From: Gryganskiella cystojenkinii
Taxonomy: Eukaryota; Mortierellomycota; Mortierellomycetes; Mortierellales; Mortierellaceae
Direction: 5' to 3'
DNA length: 25,568 nt
Assembly (NCBI GenBank): GCA_015852425.1
Contig: JAAAIG010000268.1
Location: forward strand, 1 to 25,568
This document shows positions 1-8,639 of this stretch, piece after piece. Both the position numbers and the translations under genes were made by a program. A model generated the notes under the pieces. The model worked only from the letters and a program-made list of their open reading frames with translations, was not told the origin of the DNA and did no database searches. Position 1 is the stretch's first letter. The number at the start of each line of letters is the position of its first letter.

Positions 1-32
1 CTTTCAACCAGACGTGACTCGAGCCATGGTAG

Positions 33-655
33 TCCCTCTTCTGGCGGCAGGCGACCTCGTCGCCCGACGACTGTTATCAATCGCACTTCCAGTCGGACCA
101 CAGCTCACTCCGCCGACTCTCCTCGATGCCGACTCAAAGCACCTTCGCCTTCTCTTCCAAACAGCACCTGGAGAGGATCGACGTCATGGTACCATGGCTG
201 AATGGTCTCGATTTCTGGAATACGATCATTCCCCACAGGGCTCGGACGATCTGGTGGCGAGCACTGCAGGGCAAGATGACCACAGGTGTCCTTAGAACCG
301 AACTCTGGGGGGCGGAAGAACAGTCGCCGGCATGTCCCATCTGTCAATACCCAAACGAGGACCAAAATGACTTCTTTTTCCTGTGCCCGATCAAACGCGA
401 GGTTTGGATCACAGTCCTATTCACGTGTACTTACAAGATGTTCTGGACCGATGCGGAACTCTTCTCTGTGCTATCTCTCTCCAATCGCCTGATCAAACCC
501 CCACGAGATCTCAACTACACAGCCAACCAGCTCATCGCCCCCCACGCTCCTTGGAATCTGGCGTATGCACTATGACCTCGTCTTTGATGAGACGGCCATC
601 TCTCGAGCGGCCAGAGTCAACATAACCCAACAACACCTCAACGCTTTGATCGTAC
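33..655 (+). mobile_element. 3' end of a non-LTR (LINE) retrotransposon, decayed
   Basis: This is the C-terminal tail of a LINE ORF2 polyprotein (reverse transcriptase family). The frame open from 33 reads a zf-RVT-like zinc-binding module: a W-x-x-I-I-P-x-RART-x-WWRALQGK stretch (about 205-275), then CPIC at about 333-344 and FFFLCP with a following W at about 373-405. In this family the module is normally C-x2-C...H...C; here the His position reads Asp (QNDFFF), so one zinc ligand is missing. The frame stops at 573-575, but the usual LINE continuation (GIWRMHYDLVFDE) resumes in another frame from about 545, so an indel lies at about 490-545. Two stops at 15-17 and 30-32 close the frame upstream. 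The element is inactive and truncated by the window edge. The family assignment rests on motif layout. Confidence 0.72.
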
Positions 656-846
656 AAAATAATAACCATCAACAGCACCAAATCTCGCCTTCTTATAAGC
701 CACCAAATCATTTGACTCTTGACTCTTCTCTAACACTCCACACAAGCGTAATAAGGGCCGTCATAACACCCGCTACTCCTCAAGTCACTTGCATTCTTGC
801 TTCGATAGTTGATTCCGCACCAGAGAGATGAAGCAATTTCCCCGAC

Positions 847-993
847 ATGGCCAGGTTCATGGCCCTCAGTTTGACCGTCCTTGCAGCCGCAACCTTGTTG
901 CTCACATCCGTTGATGCCAACCACGGGTGTCCGCTTGTGCTCTTCTGTGACAACTATTGTAAAGCATTCACAGAAGCGGCGGATATTGGATAA
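847..993 (+). pseudogene. Small secreted cysteine-rich protein, probably frameshifted
   Basis: The ATG at 847 opens a 48-codon frame with a textbook secretion signal: MARF, a hydrophobic core (MALSLTVLAAATLLL) and a likely cleavage after VDA. The start of a Cys-rich domain follows, C-x5-C-x3-C, then a stop at 991. Shifting one frame near 961-965 gives a reading open to 1059-1061 that supplies Gly-Gly, then T-C-H-C-N. Together this resembles the antistasin-type pattern (C..C...C......G....C.C) used by small extracellular protease inhibitors. I infer a one-base indel or a sequencing error. Another possibility is a 61-nt intron from the GTAAAG at 959 to the TTAG ending at 1019, which would remove the C-x-C part. 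A TATAAG at 694-699 is a possible core promoter. The signal peptide is convincing; the inhibitor assignment is tentative. Confidence 0.5.
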
Positions 994-1265
994 CGACCTG
1001 CCACTGCAATCTTGCCTTAGTGTCGAAGAGAGGTTATCAAAATACATATTCATTCATTTGACTTTTTCTTTTGAAGTTGAATCGGCTGACTGGTGCAGAT
1101 GACCAGTCGAAAACAAAACAAGCACAAATTCTTTGCTTTCTTCTTCTTTCCTTCCAACAACAATCCGTCACTCCTCTTCATCGTCTTCAGACTGCTGTCC
1201 TTTAAAAGAGTACCTCCTCCCCAGCACAATGTCGGTACTTGGAACTATGCGTTTTTCTGTTACCA

Positions 1266-1440
1266 AGAGAGAGATGATAAGGGGATTCGGAAATTTTTGT
1301 CGTCTTGGGTGGCAGGGGTACTCGAGAACCTATCCTTCTTGTCGGAATGTCGACGTCAACTCGATCTCTATCGGCCCTCGGCCTTAAAGTTTTTCGCAAG
1401 GATAACAGAGCTTGACACTGAACTGCGGCAAAGATTTCAG
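1266..1440 (+). pseudogene. Fragment A of the HicA-like family gene
   Basis: Within a reading frame open from 1093 to 1827, this stretch is a piece of the large helical protein family seen intact at 12733-15147. It carries ERDDKGIRKF, then VLENLSFLSECRRQLDLY, matching ERDGKKIKDL and VLENMSFLSECERQLSLY of the intact copy. At DNA level it is closest to pseudogene C at about 11335-11510, with long near-identical runs including the block around GTCGGAATGTCGACGTCAAC. Homology stops abruptly after AAAGATTTCA, where pseudogene C continues with family sequence but this copy changes to sequence leading into the homing-endonuclease tail. The upstream part of the frame (1093-1260) has no recognisable domain and is T-rich. 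Confidence 0.72.
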
Positions 1441-1479
1441 TCGATGAGCTCGCCATCTTCATTATCCCAGATCGACGTT

Positions 1480-1827
1480 TATCTCATCCAGAAGGTAGCC
1501 CTTATCAGCCACCTGCCTTTTGAGGTTGTGCAAACGAACGCGGCAAGATGTGAAAGAAAATTAGTCGATGACCGGCAAGTCATCAAGGCCAAGGCTGGTG
1601 TCTCCGACAGAAGTGTCAGTTCCTATCTGAGAGTACAGTCAAAGAGTGACAAGGTCCATTTGGTTTTCAAGCGAGCGATCCAAGCGAAAATGACGCTCGA
1701 GGCCCTCAAGGCTATCGAGGAAGCGCACAAGAACCAAAAAAAAAAAAAAAAAAAAAAAAAGCAACTTTGTTTTTCCTTGACTCTCCAAGACAAGTTGGAT
1801 CCTGTTCTTCTTTTTCGGCAAATCTAG
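1480..1827 (+). pseudogene. Detached C-terminal tail of a homing-endonuclease gene
   Basis: About 115 codons match the last 115 codons of the minus-strand homing endonuclease gene ending at 2636. Shared blocks are LPFEVVQ...AAR.ERKL, GVS..SVSSYLR, K.DKVH..-KRAIQ.-M.LEAL and KQLCFSLT.QDK.DPV. The piece contains the HTH-like segment (AGVSDRSVSSYLR) but no LAGLIDADG motif, so it cannot be a nuclease. It is in frame with the HicA-family fragment just upstream, which makes one 244-codon chimeric frame from 1093. A 25-A run (1736-1760) replaces a short CAACAAAAG-type segment of the other copy and encodes polylysine. The frame ends at 1825-1827. The piece lies in opposite orientation to its parent-like copy. 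Whether it is expressed cannot be told. Confidence 0.7.
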
Positions 1828-1925
1828 CAGCCACATTCACCAACTAGTCACTCTTTTTACTGTTACAACCATGTGCTCTCCTTTTACGCCTTTTCTTTTT
1901 GCTTCTCCCATCCGTTAGAGCAACA
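1490..1925 (+). repeat. Left arm of a diverged inverted repeat (homing-endonuclease 3' end)
   Basis: This arm runs from the LPFEVVQ-coding region through the stop codon into untranslated DNA. Its reverse complement matches about 2565-2995. Similarity continues past both stop codons: CAGCC[A/G]CATTCACCAA, then a CACT-TTTTTAC block, then TTTTACG...TTTTTGCTT and ATCCGTT...AGCAAC. The two arms are tail to tail, separated by about 640 bp (1926-2564). I estimate 70-75 percent identity by eye. Shared 3' flanks mean a genomic 3' segment, not only coding sequence, was duplicated. Confidence 0.65.
1736..1760 (+). repeat. 25-bp poly(A) run inside a reading frame
   Basis: Twenty-five consecutive A residues encode a lysine run in the chimeric frame. 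The homologous site of the minus-strand homing endonuclease reads HKQQKQLC instead, so the run is a local slippage expansion. Its length is easily miscalled and decides whether the frame stays open into the KQLCFSL block. Confidence 0.9.
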
Positions 1926-2564
1926 GTCTCAACAGCATTTTGAGAGTATCTCCTCGCCCATAATAGATAGCCTTAAATACCCTCGTAATCCCCTAATGAA
2001 AACAATAGCTTCTTTCCACCATCACGTGCCTTGTGCTCTTGCATTGATAGAGAATCGACCGCTTGAATAGCCCCATCGTTTCTTTTGGTCGACATCGAGG
2101 TCGTGGCAGTGGCGGTGGTGACAACATCGGCTATTCTTTTACTTTCCTGAAAGGAGTTAATGAGATCTGGCAGAAGTGGGATGAAGATCGCATATGGATA
2201 TATCCCCAACTGAAGTCCCTTCAGATTCGGGGTTTGGTGTAGCGGCTGTGTTGACAGTACAACACAAACATCCTCACTGGACATACAAGGCCACACCGCT
2301 CAGTATGTAAGTAGATAGCCTTCCTTGCGTAAGTTTGGTTTTAGCCTAGTAACTTGAGTACATCCCTTACTACCACCTTGTCCTCGCCTTGAACACCCTT
2401 TTCCTCTTCGCATACCCCTTGTCCTTGTCTCGCCTTGGGAAAAGTTTCTAGCGTTGCCTTAGTCTTGATTCTCGACAACCACAACTTGCGTGTGATCTCT
2501 TCGCTCAATGCATTCAGAATGTTGAATCGCAAATTTATGAACTATAAGAAAAGGTCCTAACGCC
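1926..2564. other. Spacer between the inverted arms; no gene recognised
   Basis: Both strands carry short open frames here (for example minus 1973-2296 and minus 2341-2532), but none shows a recognisable domain, signal peptide or splice structure. I see no RNA gene. The stretch is a loop between two tail-to-tail copies of the homing-endonuclease 3' region. Confidence 0.5.
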
Positions 2565-2635
2565 AGTTGCTGAAACGGATTGAAAAAAGCAAAAAAGAAG
2601 AGTCGTAAAAGAAGAGAAGATGGTAAAAAGTGTCA

Positions 2636-5039
2636 TTAATTGGTGAATGCGGCTGTGAGGTTTGCCAAAAGAACCACAGGGTCGGCCTTGTCTTGGACAG
2701 TCAGGGAGAAACAAAGTTGCTTTTGTTGCTTGTGCGCTTCTTTGATCTCCTTCAGAGCCTCCAGCGACATTCTCACTTGTATCGCTCGCTTGTAGATCAT
2801 GTGGACCTTGTCAATCTTTGAAATTCCTCTCAGGTAGGAACTGACGGATGCATTGCTGACACCAGTCTTCGTCACGACAAGATTGCGGTCGCTAATCAGC
2901 TTTCTTTCGAATCGTGCCGCGATCCCCTGTACAACCTCAAAAGGGAGGCGGTTGACCAGGTCCGCCTTCTGGTTCAGATGATCGTCCTTGACTGCTCCCG
3001 CCTGGGTCTTATTCAATACGAGAAGTTGATCAGAGAGGTGCTCTTGGTCTTGTTCAATAGAGGTTTCTTCTCTGGAGAGTCGTTCGATGGTCGTACTTAG
3101 TCCCAACGGCCGAACTGAGAAACCCATCTTGATGGGGAGACGCTGAACCCGGCCAGGTTCAATACGTTTTCTTTCGATTGAGCAGTGTGATAGGACCTCG
3201 GAAAGAGCCGAACTTGGTGTCAGGAAGCCCCCGTATGTGAACTGGGAGCGGCAGATTTTTCCTTGGATCTTGACTTCTCTTTCATCCTGACAATGGACCC
3301 CGCTCCTGACCCCAAGAGACGAAAATGTTAGACATGCGTTTGTTGCAACGGCAGAGTCTACTGATGTGAAGGATGCCTGAGAGTACGAGGCACTCGCCAA
3401 GAGTTGATCCTCTTTGGTGATTCCGCGGACCTTTGAAACGTCATAGTCGGTGACCTCGGGGAGGTTGCTGGGGTTGGCATTAGACTCTGTTGACTTGTGT
3501 GCAGCAATGGCGCGGCGCACACAACCGTCCGCCTCAATATATCCACTCATGAACCATGAGCGGACGTCGATGTCATCGAGATAGAGCCATTCGGGTACGT
3601 TTTTGTTTTTTCTGCCAGTCAGACCCAACTCGACAAGGAGCCACCACAAAGTATTCGACTTGACTTTGGAACATGCAACATTGGGGATTCCAGAGTACTT
3701 CAGGCTGCCGCCATTTCCTTGTCCCACGTCCTTCCCCTTGAGCACACTCAGAATCTCTTCATCGAAGGTGTCGAGGTTGTCGCCCATTCCAAGACTGCCT
3801 TGGCCATCGCGCTCCAACGTGCCATATAGACCAAGACTCTTGAGAGTGTCGAGCATCCAAGTTATACTGTCCTTGTCACGTAGATCAACAGCGATCTGGG
3901 GACTCTTGCAATAACCATCACCAACGTGAATTCCTGCGAACTTTGCAAGTTCAAGTGCCATTCCGAGGGGAAGCCCTGCCTTGGAAACCTCCTGGCGGAA
4001 TCGGCCGCTACCGGCCAACAAGGGGTATTTCACCAGGAACGATTCATAGCGGATATTGGAGGCAACTTGAGACCAGTCTTTGGCCTTGACGGACCATAGA
4101 ATATCGTCTCCCTGTGTTGCCGAGAGATCGTCATAGCGTTTGTCACGCTCCTTTTCCGTTAGGAAGCTGGTGGCTCTTGCGACAACCCTTTTCTTGTTAT
4201 CACACCACTCGATCCAACCAACCACAAATTTGGATCGATGCTGAGACTCATATCTCTTTTTGAGGGACTGGTGAGTCACGACGGAGAGGGGTTGCTGGCC
4301 ATGGACAAAAACTCGACCAGGCCTAGCTCTTCCGCAGTTCTGTTGTTCTTGTCGGTTCGGTGCTCTCGGACAAGGTAAAGATCCCCATAAGATGGCTCAA
4401 CACTCTCGATCAAGACCGGTTGCGAGGATTTGTCGAGGAGCCAGTCACCAGGCCGCAAGTGTTGGATTTCTTGGGGGTCCCCAAAAGCCGTTAAGAACTT
4501 TATTGTTGGTTCGTACCCGCCCTAGTGGATGGATGAATAAGGAGTCAGGAATACATAGCTGAAAAACGATGAAATGACCTATTGTTATGAGAAAGAGCTT
4601 CATTGTTCTTACCTTGCTGACCAGAGGCATCGTATCTTGACCATGACGGTTGTTAGTCTTGGTGGATGAAGTTTGCACCTAGAACGTAAACAAGAACAAG
4701 AACGAATAAATAAGTTAGCTTTGCCACCAAGCAACCCATCCTGTTGATAATTTTCATAGAGAAAGCCTCACCTTTGTTGTTGGCTCGAAGGCACTGTTGT
4801 TTTGGGACTTGATCATGTCTTTTGCACGCGACGGGATGTGGGAGTGGCTCTGGCTCTAGAATAGAGAAATGAAGTTAGTCGAGTTGCCACCGAAAGAAAG
4901 CCTTGCTCCAAGTATACGAGGTCTGACGAGTCTGTACCTGTGCCTGGTTGGTTAGTGTGTGGAAGTAGTCGGTGATAGTCTTGGGTTTGGTTACCTTGGT
5001 GTCCTCCTCCTCCGAGGCGTTTTTCCTCTTGTTACTCAT
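2636..5039 (-). CDS. Intein-derived LAGLIDADG homing endonuclease with HTH-like tail (one frameshift)
   Basis: Predicted exons, all phase 0: 5039-4938, 4855-4772, 4678-4613, 4521-2636. Donors GTACAG, GTGAGG and GTAAGA and TAG acceptors are clear. Exons 1-3 (84 codons) encode a polar N-terminus with KTITDYFH at residues about 20-27. Exon 4 opens with a Hint-like segment (FLTAFGDPQEIQHLRPGDWLLD, then VLIESV) typical of intein or HO-type N-terminal blocks. That frame stops at 4276, while the continuation (VFVHGQQPLSVVTHQ) is in another frame from about 4335, so a frameshift lies at about 4305-4350. Two LAGLIDADG motifs follow: FAGIHVGDG (3914-3940) and MSGYIEADG (3524-3550), each with its catalytic acidic residue. 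The tail (about 3000-2700) has an HTH-like GVSNASVSSYLRG. The C-terminal intein splicing blocks (YYG..., HN) are not seen, so it should not splice. HO endonuclease of yeast is the nearest known design, though that ends in zinc fingers. The gene is either recently broken or carries a sequencing error. Confidence 0.75.
4305..4521 (-). other. Hint-like (intein N-terminal) segment of the homing endonuclease
   Basis: Exon 4 starts after the CACTAG acceptor with GGYEPTIKFLTAFGDP, followed by IQHLRPGDWLLDKS and VLIESVEP. In inteins and Hedgehog-type Hint domains the first block has an invariant Cys, Ser or Ala nucleophile, then hydrophobic-T-x-hydrophobic-G, then hydrophobic-x-x-GD. The G-D pair and spacing are present here; the nucleophile position is occupied by Gly-Gly-Tyr sequence with no Cys. 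The exon border lies exactly at the domain start. This suggests a splicing-dead Hint domain that gained upstream exons. Confidence 0.55.
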
Positions 5040-6039
5040 GATAGAAGTTCAGACAGTGAGAGTTGAGAGTTGAGAGACGGTAGTTGGGAAAGAAACAAAA
5101 GAGGGGATCGATCTGATCATCACAGAGAAACCGAGTGTTCGATCACAACAGAGAAGAAGAGTTTGTTCGATCACGCATTTTTTAACTCTGAGAGTTGCAA
5201 TGGGAAATTGGAGCACTGGAAATTGTAACACCTTTTTTTTTGTTCATTGAAAAGTTTAAGTCGTTAAGCTATGGTACACTAAATGCGATGCTGATCTGAC
5301 ACTGTTTCCATCCTAATTTGAAAAGTAAAAGGTGCAGCTGTGAATGGCCCCGTTCCCAGATAGAGCACTCATTTTGTTACCGTGACAATGTGTCGAGCCT
5401 GAGAGGATTTTGGGTTAGGAGGGAGGGGGCGTCTTGGTCGTCAGAGTGCTCGGGCGATGGGAGGCGCGACAGTCACCGGGATCCGGGGTTTTGGGCGTCG
5501 TCATTCGTTTTCGAACCTCTCGGGACAAAACTCACGATCCTTGCTCTGCCGCGGTAAAACTGTTTTCCTTGAAATAAGCCCTGTTGTACTTCTTGTGTGT
5601 CTCTGCAGTGTTTCGCGTCCTGCCCGCTTCCAAAAGGCAGAACTCAAGAAATACATAAACTAGGTGGGAAAGGCAAGGATAGCACTGCGCAAGATCAGCA
5701 GGGAGGTTTTTTTTTGGCTCTGGGTTCTCAACATGGACCCCGAATGTTGCACAGCAGCTCTCAAGAGTCGTCGACTCTGATGCCCGGGTGGACACAAATT
5801 GCACGGATACGAAAGACAGGAAAGCAAAGAAAAGAAAAAAACAGAAAGCTCCTCGTTTTTGTTACATTGATGGTGTGTCGTGCAACTATCCGTTGGTCTT
5901 TATGTTTTCGTATGCGTCTTCGCTTTCCTTGAGTCGGCACGGACAAACCTCGATCACTCCTGTCTGGCGTCGACCTCTTTTCTCGTCTCTCATTTGCATG
6001 ATTACCATTCGTCTCCATTTCCTTTCATTGATTGTTCTC
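5040..6039. other. Divergent spacer between the homing endonuclease and HicA-family copy B
   Basis: No gene is recognised in about 1 kb. Next to the endonuclease start are a short direct repeat (GAGAGTTGA units at about 5057-5075) and two copies of TGTTCGATCAC about 30 bp apart (5134-5174), which could be promoter elements of the minus-strand gene. Part of 5400-5540 is GC-rich. Short frames on both strands have no domain or splice support. Any lost 5' exons of copy B would lie here, but I cannot identify them. Confidence 0.5.
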
Positions 6040-6267
6040 CGTCTCCATACGCTACTGAATCGCATGGTCCAACGACACGAGGCCCTGATCCAGAAATGGT
6101 GCTCGAAAAGAATTGACAGCAACGAAAGTCTATCCTCTTGTCCGCCTGACCAGATATGGCTATCCCCCATCGTCCCGACATGGAGATCTTTATGAATGAA
6201 ATGCTGATAAGCCGAAACCAAAACTCGAACGCCACTGGTACCAAAACTAAACAATATTCTACCATAA
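6040..6267 (+). pseudogene. Ruined 5' part of HicA-family copy B
   Basis: This stretch aligns with the N-terminus of the intact copy D (IIQRHESTIQKRW, KKNRQQRKALLLEAWPNMP). Copy B reads MVQRHEALIQKW in one frame up to 6099. It then shifts frame to KN-stop-QQRKSILLSA-stop-PDMAIP. The stops are TGA at 6114-6116, where D has Arg, and TGA at 6147-6149, where D has Trp. About 100 codons present in D between the PNMP and LLVLEVQ blocks are mostly gone. The intact frame resumes immediately after the TAA at 6265-6267. Confidence 0.7.
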
Positions 6268-8142
6268 GTACTATTGATTCTGAAAATCCAAGAACGTGTC
6301 TATCGATTCCTCCTCGAATGCTGCCTTTTAATCCTTCACGATATTCCTCGGGAAACCCTGGGTCGACCCTCGGACAAGAGCCCCATCGAACCGGCACCAC
6401 CAGCACTGACACTCGTCGAACCCGGAGTCAACTCTCTCACGGCTTTGTCGACCATGGCTCCTTATCGCTTACCGGCCAACCTTGATCTCCGTCGTCTTCA
6501 GGATCTCGTGGCAGCCAAAAGATCGGCGGTGGAGGATCATATTTGGTCCTTGCGAGAGGATCCAGGGTATTTCGCAGACACACTTGCAGTAGAACTGGAC
6601 CATCGAGTCGAAAGCCTCAAGGATATGCATGGACGATCGCACGAATTGATGCGCCCGAATCGACGCCGGGAGCTTTACGAAAGGGTGTCGGAGAGCGTGG
6701 TCTCAGATGCGCACAGCGACCTTGTTTCCTGGAACGATCTGCATGAACGAATCGACGCCGCGTTAACCTTGCAGCGGAAATACAAGGCCGACCTCGATTC
6801 TGGGATGCTGCCGGTTCTTCCACCCGATCTCGAACTTGTCTTCCTGGATCTGTATTATTGTTTGGAAAATAATGTCAAGAACAGCTGTACCCTGCTTGAG
6901 CGGATCCTCCGATCTTCGCCACCCCTGAAAGATTGTTTTTTCCAAGCGCCGGCCAAACCTGGTAGCAAGGGGTCGTTGCGGGTCATTGAGAACAAGTTGT
7001 CCCCTACCTGGGATCTGTCTCGAAGGCAGCTCATGGTGTTCTTGGAACTTCTCTGGGACGACAGGGAACGAGCGGCAATCACACCTTCTGGTATTCTCGA
7101 TTCGCTGGATCACGTCTTTCAGTTGGAAGGTGGGCAGGGTTGGGATCTTTTGTCGGCGCGGGTGTCTGGCGTGGTCGAGGACATATCTCTTTTGGCCGAG
7201 TGTCATCGTCAGATCGAGCTTTATCAACCGTGGGCCACGCGATTTCGGACTGAAGCTTGCTATCGTGACACAGAATTGAACCATCGACTCCAGAAGCGGA
7301 CGCAAGTGCTCAATAGACTCAAGGATGCACGACCACTTTTCTCTTGGCCAGAGTCGGATCCAACCTCGGGACGGTTTCTGTACCCAGTCGACAAGCGTCG
7401 AAACCAAGAAACAACAAAGGCAATGCAACTCGCGGAAAAAAACCTTGACCAATTCTGGACTGCGATCGATAAAGGTCTTGTGAGCAAGGTCGATCCATAC
7501 CGTCAAGCCCCATTTACAAGAATTTTGGATAGACGAACCCTGTCTCGAACCTCAGACTGGGTCCCACCCGAACCCAAGAAGCGAAAGAGTGCTGTCCAGA
7601 AGAAGGAAGCGGACGGAATTATTCAACCTTTGTCTCAACTCCAACTTGATAGTGAACGCACGCACGAGGTGGAATTTGGGATCAAAGCGCCATCAACAAA
7701 GACCAAGGTCAAGTCCCGAGGCGTGGGATCACCGGCAGCCGCCAATTCTTCAGTCGATGATCCGTCCTCTGAATCACCAGATGATCTTTCCATTCATGCA
7801 GGACCAACGATCGCGGTGGACAAGCGTTCTTTCAAGGTCTTTGGAACCCTGTTTTATCAGCCCACGGCCAGTGCTCAACCTGGCGAGATCCCCTGGAACG
7901 ATTTCCTACATGCGATGACGAACGTTGGATTCGCGGTCGAAAAACTTTATGGATCTGTTTGGCACTTTTCGCCGTCGCTCGACTCGAACAAGTTTATGGC
8001 CATGGATCGTTCTATTCAGTTTCACGAACCACATCCGATTGCAAAGATCCCGTATAGAATCGGAAGACGGTTTGGAAGACGACTGTTCAGAGCGTACGGA
8101 TGGCGTGGAGAGACGTTTAAACTGGAGGGATCTGACTCGTGA
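6268..8142 (+). CDS. HicA-like family protein, copy B (5'-truncated)
   Basis: This is a long uninterrupted frame homologous to residues about 185-804 of copy D. It begins at a non-ATG codon with LLILKIQERVYRFLLECC; the first in-frame ATG is at 6454 (MAPYRLPANLDLRR, 562 aa), in the context ACCATGG. Family landmarks are LREDPGYFADTL, a helical middle, DPTSGRFLYPVDKRR followed by AEKNLDQFW, and a polar Ser/Thr/Lys linker. The C-terminal module of about 100 aa has GEIPWNDFLHAM, GF, GSVWHFSP, IQFHEPHP and GRRLFRAYGW. That module resembles the HicA/dsRBD-like fold of bacterial mRNA interferases. DNA identity to D is highest in the last 330 bp and around 6440-6590, lower in the middle. The cellular role is unknown. 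It may be translated from the 6454 ATG or be a pseudogene. Confidence 0.72.
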   Translation, partial: VLLILKIQERVYRFLLECCLLILHDIPRETLGRPSDKSPIEPAPPALTLVEPGVNSLTALSTMAPYRLPANLDLRRLQDLVAAKRSAVEDHIWSLREDPGYFADTLAVELDHRVESLKDMHGRSHELMRPNRRRELYERVSESVVSDAHSDLVSWNDLHERIDAALTLQRKYKADLDSGMLPVLPPDLELVFLDLYYCLENNVKNSCTLLERILRSSPPLKDCFFQAPAKPGSKGSLRVIENKLSPTWDLSRRQLMVFLELLWDDRERAAITPSGILDSLDHVFQLEGGQGWDLLSARVSGVVEDISLLAECHRQIELYQPWATRFRTEACYRDTELNHRLQKRTQVLNRLKDARPLFSWPESDPTSGRFLYPVDKRRNQETTKAMQLAEKNLDQFWTAIDKGLVSKVDPYRQAPFTRILDRRTLSRTSDWVPPEPKKRKSAVQKKEADGIIQPLSQLQLDSERTHEVEFGIKAPSTKTKVKSRGVGSPAAANSSVDDPSSESPDDLSIHAGPTIAVDKRSFKVFGTLFYQPTASAQPGEIPWNDFLHAMTNVGFAVEKLYGSVWHFSPSLDSNKFMAMDRSIQFHEPHPIAKIPYRIGRRFGRRLFRAYGWRGETFKLEGSDS

Positions 8143-8600
8143 TATCGATAGTAAAGATGAACATTGAGGCAAACATTAATTAACGAAAAAACAATATATT
8201 TTATGCTACCCCCCCCCCCCATGTAAACATGGAACGGGGTTCGTCAATCTCTCAGTCATTTCCTGCTGCCTGAACCCAAGATGAGACGAGGCGCTCTCCA
8301 GGTCGTCACTGATTGCACTCAGGGGGACACTAGCATCGCCTCATATACGACCTGATTCAACAACCACGTGGATATGTATATTCGGTACTGTGATCCTCCC
8401 ATTCACACTCTATCGCCTACAGTATCTACCGCGGAAATTTCATATCGAAACAATCGAATCGAATCCACTTAATTCCTTTTCGATTCGAATTCTATGCTGC
8501 TGAAATGAGTTTGCACCATCGTTCTCTTCAATTGCCTTCTTCGTTCTTCTAGGTATGCTATCTATAAGTCTATTCAGGAACTCAGGACTGGCCAGCTTTC
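8143..8600. other. Intergenic stretch with poly(C) run and short inverted repeat
   Basis: No gene is seen. A 12-C run lies at 8209-8220. A perfect 10-bp inverted repeat, TCGAATCGAA (8454-8463) and TTCGATTCGA (8479-8488), has a 15-nt loop. ACAGTATCTACCGCGG at about 8420-8435 has the look of a Tc1-type terminal sequence and lies outside the 3' side of the dead transposase gene, but I found no matching partner on the other side. Confidence 0.5.
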
Positions 8601-8639
8601 AAGCATGAATAATGAGTTTCCTCAAGCCTCTTTGCTCTT

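Noticed and set aside
730..1053. Cys-containing 107-codon minus-strand frame
   Set aside because: It is antisense to a frame with a clear signal peptide, and has no start context or secretion signal itself.
2341..2532. 63-codon minus-strand frame rich in Lys and Glu
   Set aside because: It has no ATG start, no domain and no splice support; probably chance.
5318..5932. Several 70-110-codon frames between the endonuclease and copy B
   Set aside because: They overlap on both strands with no motif, signal peptide or family similarity.
6763..7506. 247-codon minus-strand frame antisense to copy B
   Set aside because: It is a shadow of the well-supported plus-strand family frame, with no recognisable domain.
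8420..8436. Tc1-like terminal sequence near ACAGTATCTACCGCGG
   Set aside because: I found no inverted partner beyond the transposase 5' end, so a terminal repeat is not supported.
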